From Serinus canaria (lineage: Eukaryota; Chordata; Aves; Passeriformes; Fringillidae): a DNA stretch of 64,000 nucleotides. The notes under the pieces are model-generated. The model had not been told where the DNA came from. It made no database searches and saw only the letters and a list, made by a program, of their open reading frames with translations. Positions 56,477 to 64,000 of this stretch are shown here, in pieces. The stretch's first letter is position 1, and the number at the start of each line of letters is the position of its first letter. Made by a program: the position numbers and the translations under genes. Location: NCBI RefSeq assembly GCF_022539315.1, contig NC_066327.1, positions 16,702,834 to 16,766,833 of the forward strand, in the 5' to 3' direction.

Positions 56477-59400
56477 GTAAGGGGGGCTGGAGCTGCTCCA
56501 CACCTCCTGTGGGTTCTTTTGGGGTTTTCTTTTTTTAATGCAGGGATTTCACCTGGCAAACAAAGGTTTGTTACCTAAGAAGTGGCTTTTCACAGCCAAT
56601 GACACGTGCAAAAAAAACACTTCACCCTTTGGCAAAACTGGTTTTACAAGGACATTGCACCTGATCAAAATAATGTACAGAAGTGGAAAACATATTAATG
56701 ATAGGTAGGTAGTACACTTCTGCTGGAGCTGTTGTTGGCCTTGTGTTAGACATAGGAACAAGACTGGACATCTGATTTTTTTGTGCAGAATATTATGTTT
56801 TTTATTATGGAGAGTTCATTTTTATATGGCATTAGAAGGTACTGTGTTTGAATGTAATTGGTTAGTAATCTAGTGAAACTCAGTTCATTGGTTGGTAAGG
56901 GTGATTGTACATGTCTATCAAACTTTTCTAGTTTTAGATAGTTTACATATTTTCTTCTATATTAATATTCTAGTGAGACAATTCTTGTTTTTGGAAGTGC
57001 ATCTCATTTTTTTCATAAGAATAGATTGTTATGCAAATTGATTTTCACTCTTAGAATTTGTTTCTCCTAGAAACTCAACAGACTAACTGTTAATTTAGTT
57101 AAAATAGTAATAAGTCCTGATTTTACAAGGCCTTTCTTTTGTAAAGTTTTACCTGCACCTTCAGCTCTCAGGGTCTGCTCACCACCTTCCTCGCTGTGGC
57201 CTGAAGCTCTGTTTATTTTTTTGGCATTAGACCCCATTTCATTGGGCCAAAATGTGCTGCATCAGCTCCTAACTCCAGTCTTTAATCATTCCAGCCTTTA
57301 ACAAAGAAAAATTTGGACAGTAAAAGTATCTCCAGTTTCCTTTTATTTGTAAATGAGCTTTTAAAAATTTGCTGTTTGCCCATTTGAAGCCAAAACAATG
57401 CTACTGCATGGAAAGGATTCCACTGAGAGGATACAATATATTTTATATTTACATATCTCTATTTATTTCCTAGAACTCACTGCTTGCCTAAATTAAAGCA
57501 GGTATCCTTGTTTTTAGAGTCTTACACATTAACCAGAATGGGATTATTTTTAGCAGTACTGAAGAGCTGTGGTATTTGAGTTTGTGAGTTCACATTCATT
57601 TGTTCCCATCTGTCCAGGGTGACAGCCAATCAAAGTATATAGGAGGTGAGCAAAACATGTTTGTGACACTTTAAAACATGGGTTTTGGACACAACCTGGA
57701 ACTTTTTGTACTGCAAGTTCCTGTTATTTCAGAAATATTCTGGTTCTCTCAGGGTACACTGGATTTTGGGTTTCATCTTTCATCCCTGTGGGATGGGTGC
57801 AGTTTGTGAATTGCAATTTGCAAGTACAAATACAATTAAGTTTCTTTATCTGGAGAAATCAGATCAGTTTATCTTCATTCCCTCTGAATATTAGGCATAT
57901 TCTCTACAGGCCAACACTCTCAAATTTATTTTTTTCCAACCAAAACCACACATTCTTTGTATCAGAAACTTTACAATCAAATCATAAAAAGAAAATCTTC
58001 TCACACCAGTTAATACGAATACTAACTAGGTCAGCTAATTATTATTGATGTTTTACACTTAGAACAATATTGAATTAATTCACCAGGCTATAAGGGAGCC
58101 TTTGAGAGCTGTGAGCTGATTTCAGCCAGTCCAGGTTCCAAACCTGCCTTATCTTCAGTAATTATTTGAAATTCTTATGGAGTTCCCAGTTATCTCTATT
58201 TTTATGATCTGCAGCAGAGGAGTTTGCAGCTCATAGACTTTCTGAGTCAGAGGCACCAAACTTTCTGCTGTGCAAAGGACATGTCATCCCACAAGCTGTG
58301 GTTTTATTGCAGGCTCTGAACTCCAGTGCAAGGCTGACAAAGGCCACCAGGAAAGTTTTAGATCCTTGCAAAGTTCACAGAGTTTAGAGGAACGTAAAGA
58401 GAAATGGCAAGAACAGGCAGTATTTCAAATGTGGGGTTTGGATTTTTCCCCTAGGGTTTCTTTTCTTTTTTCTCCACCAGGGTAGTTAGCAGAGCAGACA
58501 ATAAATATTTGTTCAGGGGATGAAGATCCCCCAGAAAGCCTGGTTTGAATACTGGAGACTTTTCTCCCTGCTCAGACCATGCCTCATCCTCCAGCGCCGT
58601 GCACGATGTTGGGTGTTTTTATCCCAGCTGACAAAATCTGTGGGATTTGTGTCCTGACATGTTGTGTGTGATTGGTTCCTTTCAGGTGGCCATGGGTTTC
58701 TTCCAGGTGGGCTTTGTCTCCGTGTACCTGTCGGATTCGCTGCTGAGTGGGTTTGTCACAGGGGCCTCCATCACTGTCCTGACCTCACAAGTCAAGTACC
58801 TTCTGGGCCTGGACATTCCTCGGAGCGGGGGCGTGGGCTCCCTCTTCACCACCTGGATAAACATCTTCAGGAACATCCACAGCACCAACATCTGTGACCT
58901 CATCACCAGCTTCTTGTGCTTCCTGGTGCTCATCCCAGCCAAAGAGCTTAACGAGCGCTTCAAATCCAAGCTCAAGGCTCCGGTTCCGGTGGAGCTCTTC
59001 GTGGTTGTGGCAGCCACTCTGGCATCTCACTTTGGGCAGCTGAGGGAGACTTACGGCTCCAGCATTTCTGGGCACATCCCCACGGGGTTTCTGCCTCCGC
59101 GCCCTCCAGTCTGGACCCTGATTCCCAACGTGGCGTTGGATGCCATCCCCATTGCCATCATTGGCTTTGCCATCACCGTGTCCCTCTCGGAGATGTTTGC
59201 CAAGAAGCACGGCTACTCCGTGAGGGCCAACCAGGAGATGTACGCCATCGGCTTCTGCAACATCATCCCCTCCTTCTTCCACTGCTTCACCACCAGCGCT
59301 GCTTTGGCCAAGACCCTGGTCAAGGAGTCCACGGGCTGCAGGACCCAAATGTCTGGCATGGTGACCAGCCTGGTGATCCTCCTGGTCCTCCTCGTGATCG

Positions 59401-60182
59401 CCCCTTTGTTCTACTCCCTGCAGAAATGCGTCCTCGCCGTCATAACCATCGTCAACCTCCGCGGGGCCCTGCGCAAGTTCAGGGACCTGCCCAAGTTGTG
59501 GCACCTGAGCAGGGTGGACACGGTGATCTGGGTGGTCACCATGGCGGCCACGGCGCTCATCAGCACCGAGATCGGGCTCCTGGTGGGGGTTTGCTTCTCC
59601 ATGCTCTGCGTCATCTTCCGCACCCAGCGGCCCGAGGCGCCGCTGCTGGGCTGGGTGGCCGAGTCGGAGACCTACGAGTCCCTCTCTGCCTACAAGAACC
59701 TGCAAACCAAGCCTGGCGTGGTGGTGTTCCGCTTCGAGGCCCCCATCTACTACATCAACAAGGAGTGCTTCAAATCCACCCTCTACAAGCAAACTGGGGT
59801 CAACCCCGTGTGGGTGAAGGCAGCCAAGAAGAAAGCAGAGAAAAGAAAGCTCAAGGAGAAGGAGGAGGGGTCTGGGGACAAGCGGAGCAGCATCCCCGTG
59901 GATTTGGGGTCGGAGCCCGTGGGGTTCCACACCATCGTGATCGACTGCTGCGCCGTGCAGTTCCTGGACACGGCCGGCATCCGCACGCTCAAGGAGGTCT
60001 GCAAGGACTACAAGGACATCGACATCCACGTGCTGCTGGCCCAGTGCAACCCTTCTGTCAGGAGCTCCCTGCTCCGGGGGGAGTTCTTCAAGCAGGGGGA
60101 GGACCAGCTGCTCTTCCACAGCGTGCACCAGGCCGTGGACTTTGCCCTGGGCACGCAGGGGCATGGTGCTCCCAAGAACTAG
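55850..60182 (+). CDS. SLC26A2: Sulfate/anion exchanger SLC26A2 (DTDST)
   Basis: SLC26A2 is a plasma-membrane sulfate/chloride-type exchanger that supplies sulfate for cartilage proteoglycan sulfation; human mutations cause diastrophic dysplasia. Two coding exons (55838-56476 with ATG at 55850, and 58686-60182) give 707 aa against 739 in human. The N-terminal cytoplasmic part holds [20 protein letters not shown]. Residues ~86-150 carry the SLC26 signature ([19 protein letters not shown]). The loop at ~150-190 has two NGT glycosylation sequons (N178, N182). The hydrophobic core follows, with conserved [19 protein letters not shown] and [22 protein letters not shown]-terminal STAS domain (~545-700) contains [20 protein letters not shown]. 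The single intron falls between YQ and VAMGFF, as in human. A second in-frame ATG at 55859 could be used, giving 704 aa. The first exon is bracketed by inverted repeats. Confidence 0.97.
56477..58685 (+). other. SLC26A2: SLC26A2 intron between coding exons
   Basis: This AT-rich intron of 2.2 kb contains the right arm of the inverted repeat. No other repeat family, RNA gene or exon was recognised. Confidence 0.8.
56562..56730 (-). repeat. Inverted repeat, right arm
   Basis: This is the reverse complement of the left arm (55143-55318) with roughly 85-90% identity by eye. Shared blocks include cttaggtaacaaaccttt, ttttgatcaggtgcaat and tccagcagaagtgt. It starts 86 bp after the exon donor. Confidence 0.92.
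58686..60182 (+). CDS. SLC26A2: SLC26A2 last coding exon and stop codon
   Basis: Acceptor ttcctttcag, then [20 protein letters not shown]; 498 codons to TAG at 60180-60182. It carries most of the transmembrane core and the STAS domain. Compared with human it is collinear; a Lys-rich insert ([20 protein letters not shown]) lies between the two halves of the STAS domain, as in the mammalian protein. High third-position GC opens a long spurious antisense frame. Confidence 0.97.
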   Translation: MAMGFFQVGFVSVYLSDSLLSGFVTGASITVLTSQVKYLLGLDIPRSGGVGSLFTTWINIFRNIHSTNICDLITSFLCFLVLIPAKELNERFKSKLKAPVPVELFVVVAATLASHFGQLRETYGSSISGHIPTGFLPPRPPVWTLIPNVALDAIPIAIIGFAITVSLSEMFAKKHGYSVRANQEMYAIGFCNIIPSFFHCFTTSAALAKTLVKESTGCRTQMSGMVTSLVILLVLLVIAPLFYSLQKCVLAVITIVNLRGALRKFRDLPKLWHLSRVDTVIWVVTMAATALISTEIGLLVGVCFSMLCVIFRTQRPEAPLLGWVAESETYESLSAYKNLQTKPGVVVFRFEAPIYYINKECFKSTLYKQTGVNPVWVKAAKKKAEKRKLKEKEEGSGDKRSSIPVDLGSEPVGFHTIVIDCCAVQFLDTAGIRTLKEVCKDYKDIDIHVLLAQCNPSVRSSLLRGEFFKQGEDQLLFHSVHQAVDFALGTQGHGAPKN

Positions 60183-63040
60183 ATTGGGAAGAGAGGGATT
60201 GGAACAAGGGCTGGGCAAACGTGTCTGTGTGTCTGTGCAATCGATGTGTGTGTGCTCAGGGAGCAAGGCAGCGTGGTGCCAGCACTCTGGTACTCTGCAA
60301 TCTCTCTGGATTTACCTGCCTGAGGTGGTGATTCCATGGGAGGTGCTGAATGAAGGCAGTTTTTAACTTGTTTGTGGCAAACCTGCAGATCTTAAGTTTG
60401 CACAGGGTTGTTCAGCTCATGTCCTCTCTCCAGAGCTTTGTGTGTCTCAGTTCCACCCTGAAGTTGTGATCAAGTCTTTTTTGCCACCCTGTCCTTGTGG
60501 ATGGGGTGAGATTTTGGAGTAGTCTGGACATCCTGTGCAGCTGAAGAATGAGGCAACTCATTTCTCATCCCTCATTCTGGCCTTGCTTTCCATCACCACA
60601 CCCTTGTGTTTGCCCAGGAAGGGCTGCTAGGGACTGTTTGCTCTGGTCTTTACTGGGCAGTGCTTGAATTTGCAATCTCCCTGAATTTCAGATAGAGAAA
60701 TCAAATCTAAACATGCAGGAAAATATCTTGATGAATATCTTCTAAGCAAGCACCTCTCACCTCCCGAGGTTTTGGCACTGCCTCCTAATTCAGCCAGGCC
60801 ACAAGGACATGGTTATCTCATTTCTGCACAGGCCTTTACCTGCCTGTGCCCATGGAAATGCTGCCCTTCCAGCTTGATTTAATTTTTTTTTTTTCCACAG
60901 ATGACTCTTTAGAAGTCTGATTAATTCTTATGGTCAGTCAATTGTTTTCCTAATATTTAGGAGCTCTTTAGAATTATGAGCATTAGATATGGAAAATATC
61001 TAGCTCTTTAATTTTAACCAAAAAAAGTCCCTTCTAGGCAGTTTTTTATGCCAGGTAGAGAGAATCACAGGCACCAAAGTGAAAAGGGACAAATAAATTA
61101 ACCAGCATGTGCCCAAATGTGTCCATGTCACACAGACTGTACATGGATGCAGCACTTATTGGCTCTAAACCCTTTGCTCTGTCCTGGGAGTGCACAGACC
61201 ATTGGAAAAAGAGCCAGGAAAATTCTTTCCTGGACCTTTTTTTTTACCAAGTCTGTATAAATAGAGCTTTTTACTTTGATTTTTAAATTCTGTGGAAGAG
61301 TGCCTGTTCTTCATGCTAAAATACAAGGATAGGATTTTTGACTGCTTTTCCTCCCAGCAGTAGAATAAAATGGTGAAGACAGGATTGAGAGATTCACAGT
61401 TTTTCCTGAATACCAGCTATACACAGCACACATCCCTGGAAGAGGGTGCTTTCCTCCCATAGGAGTTTACAGTCTGGATTTCAGGTGCTTCACAGCTTTT
61501 AAAAGGGAATGGTGCTGTGAACAGGCAATATTCTCATCCTTAATAATTCAAAAATAATGAGTCAGAAGTAAAAAAAGGTAAAGTAAAATGCAGTGTGAGT
61601 TGTGAAATGTTTACTTAATAGAAAGAGATTTTGAGTTTAAACTGTTTTGTTGTTTGGGTTTTTTTCTGAGCAAGGACCAGTAACTATTCTCTTCTTTCTG
61701 TGAAAGCTGAATGTCATGGATCACTTCACTCTGGGGGCCTCAGAGAAGAATGAGGCAGCAGGAAGATGAGTCCTTTTTGTGTTAACTGAACTTAGTGCAT
61801 TTTTGAGGGCACAGAGCAGCACAGAAGTGCTGGGGAGGTGAGGGGTGGCTGCAGCACAGCTTGCAAAGGGAGAACCTCACTGATACCCACCCATGGCATG
61901 TCCTAGAGCTGGCCCTGCTGAGGAGAAAGCCTCTGTGTGTCACTGGGAAAAGTCTGCAGTGTTCAAACCCCACAAACGCTGTTCTGCCTCAGCCCTGAGG
62001 CTTCTTTGTGAAGGAGATGAATCCCAAATTCTGCTGAATTTTTCCTTTGCTGCCATAACCTCCTGCAGGAAGGTTTTCCTGCTGGGCTGAGGATGCTTTG
62101 TGCAGCCTGGGGAGTTGTGCTCACTGAACTGGCATTGCCAGGGAGGATTGGGCTGAGCTGTGGAGCAGCAGTGAGCAGGGTTACATTTTTAGGCTGTATT
62201 TCGGTTTTTAACCAAACCTGGTTTGTGTGCAGAGCCCCTGGGAGGGCAGGTTTGTCCCCACAGGGGTGACAGTGCCATGGCCTGGGGGAGTCCCTTTGCA
62301 GCTCAGTTTGTTCACCTGGTCAGAAAGAATCTCTGGAACTCTGAACTAAAGCCTCGATGCAGCTTTGAAATGCTGAGTTTTAACTCCTGTTTTGCCAGAG
62401 GGCAGAGCAGCACTGAAAGTGCTGATGATAAAGGACAGCACAGGTGGTTGCAAATGTTTCAAATGTTGCTGCAAATGTTCCTGCCTTCCTGCAGCTGCTT
62501 GTTCTCACCCCTCTGCCCTGAGGCACGGGAGGAAGGAGCTGCTGCCCAGGACACTGCAGGGCAGCCGGGATGGGACAAAAGTCAAATAACAGCTGCTCTG
62601 GGTGATTCTTCCCTCTTCCCCTCTCTCCCACGTTCTTTCCATGCTGCCCAGGTGGAGATTTTTTCACCTGTGACCGTGCACAGGTTTGTGTAACCAAGTT
62701 CCAAACCTTTATTTATTAAAAGATGGTTTTGCAAATCCATTCCTACCTGTGCCAGGAAGAGAGGAATATCAGTGTTAACTTTAAAAAGGACCCACTTCCT
62801 GCAACTAGTGGGATGTGTATTTGTGGCTTCTAGGTATTTATTTACATAAAAGCACAATAAAACAGCCATAAAATAATTTTTCAGGTAATTAAATTAGATT
62901 ATATCTAAAAGATGTGCTGAACATTACCTGGAGCACGTTGCATTTGGCCTCAGTGCTGTTTGTGCAGCCTCCAATTTTCATTTCCAGCAAAACACAAACT
63001 ATTAAAATGCAACAATAAAAGCAGCCAAAATAAATACTTT
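60183..63040 (+). other. SLC26A2: SLC26A2 3' UTR (AT-rich)
   Basis: About 2.8 kb of AT-leaning sequence follows the stop. AATAAA motifs occur at 61092, 61364, 62856, 63014 and 63029, so alternative poly(A) sites are likely. Human SLC26A2 also has a long 3' UTR. The end is set provisionally at the 62.86-63.03 kb cluster. Confidence 0.55.
62856..62861 (+). terminator. SLC26A2: Candidate SLC26A2 poly(A) signal
   Basis: AATAAA within cacaataaaacagccataaa, followed downstream by further AATAAA motifs at 63014 and 63029. Which one is used cannot be told from sequence. Confidence 0.4.
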
Positions 63041-64000
63041 TAATGTTATTTAAAATTCATAAGTATCTATTAATGCATGCTGCCCTGGCTAAATGGGAAC
63101 TGAAATAAATGCCATTTGCCAGAGTTCAGTGCAATAGGGCGTTCTTGGGAATTAACTGGAGATTAAAGCTTGTTATGGCTGGAATTTCTTAGAACAGTGG
63201 GTTCCAGCCCTGTCCCTCTTAGGCCTGGAATTGTTTTTTAGCAATGACATGGATCTGATTTGAGCCTGCTGGCAAGCAGCACATTTTTTGTGTATGAACC
63301 CTTTAAAGCAATCTAGTTTTATCTTTAGGAATTGGGGATCACTGATTGGAAACTTTTCCTCCAAAGCATTTGTTTTATAAAGGAATCCATGTATTTATAT
63401 ATTTGTGTTTTGCTGCTCTGTGATGGATGCAGCAGCTGGATATCTCCATTTATGCTTTTGTGATACTCCTGTCCTGGAAAGGGCTCTCCTGCCTTCTGCT
63501 GTTTGAGATGGACAGTGCTGGGCATGTGCCAGGTTTTTAAGGGGAAATCTGCCATACTCACTGCTTCCTGTGCCTCCCCCATCCCCTGAATTTGGGAAGA
63601 GGGCCCCTCAGAACGATTGGGTTTGGCTTATCCATCAGTCTGGAGCAGGGATCTTCCTCCCAGGTGCAACCTCCAGAACCCCAGACCAGACTAGAGGCTG
63701 GTGTAAATCAGCTCAGCTCTATTCCCAAATGTCCCAATCAGCAATTATCAGTCTAAATGAAGAATTAAGAGATCATTAGCACGTTCATTAATGACAACAA
63801 CAGAGCATTATGGAAATGAGCTCTCAGTCTCAGCTGTACTGGAAATCTCTTTAGCACTCTCCTGCTGAATGCCAGGCTCTGTTTTTTTCGATTTCACTTG
63901 TCTGAGTGTTCTGACACAAAACCCATTTTCAGTCCACTTTACAAACTTCAGGCACTGCGGTGGGCACGGGGAGCTCGTTCTGGGTTTCCTTCTGCCCCTG
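63041..64000. other. Downstream intergenic sequence
   Basis: No gene, repeat family or RNA gene was recognised in the last kilobase. In human the next genes after SLC26A2 are TIGD6 and HMGXB3; neither has begun here. Confidence 0.6.

Noticed and set aside
55143..56730. Transposon with terminal inverted repeats
   Set aside because: The spacer is a conserved host exon with its splice sites, so the inverted arms cannot be the ends of a single mobile element.
58785..60266. 493-codon open frame antisense to SLC26A2
   Set aside because: It lies entirely over the GC-rich sense coding exon, has low-complexity His/Asp/Val-rich content and no recognisable domain; it follows from sense codon bias.

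Overview
This window is vertebrate nuclear DNA and almost certainly avian. It has intron-split genes with GT/AG junctions and several truncated CR1 LINE tails ending in the characteristic short 3' repeat (gattctgtg-type). Introns are compact and exons GC-rich, and the PPARGC1B - SLC26A2 order matches human 5q32. A passerine or other neoavian is likely, but the sequence alone does not fix the species.

Layout, all genes on the + strand. Positions 1-19749 are the 3' part of a very large first intron of PPARGC1B (PGC-1beta); the exon with the start codon is not in the window. Positions 19750-31639 hold coding exons 2-12 of PPARGC1B (955 codons plus stop), followed by a 3' UTR of about 4.5 kb to a poly(A) signal at 36168. 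After 2.6 kb of intergenic DNA comes a six-exon TRIM-family RING ubiquitin ligase gene (39048-42803, 400 aa). It has RING, two B-boxes and a coiled coil but no PRY/SPRY domain, and an ISRE-like and a kappaB-like site lie just upstream. A decayed tandem TRIM copy follows (44079-45896). A CpG-rich block at about 50.6-50.96 kb is the likely promoter and noncoding first exon of SLC26A2. The two SLC26A2 coding exons lie at 55838-56476 and 58686-60182 (707 aa, sulfate/anion exchanger), followed by a long AT-rich 3' UTR.

The genes do not form a pathway. PPARGC1B is a transcriptional coactivator for mitochondrial and lipid metabolism. SLC26A2 imports sulfate for proteoglycan sulfation. The TRIM gene looks like an interferon-responsive innate-immunity gene placed where mammals carry PDE6A.

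The most unusual structures are: a 71-bp tandem duplication that copies the exon-2 splice donor of PPARGC1B; a pair of roughly 170-bp inverted repeats bracketing the first SLC26A2 coding exon; the SPRY-less TRIM gene with its decaying duplicate; and several AT-rich, conserved-looking islands in the introns of PPARGC1B, one with a perfect CRE and one with a palindromic MEF2-type site. I found no prokaryotic-type system, tRNA, rRNA or CRISPR array. All exon boundaries were read by eye from splice signals, reading phase and remembered family sequences; no alignment was run.
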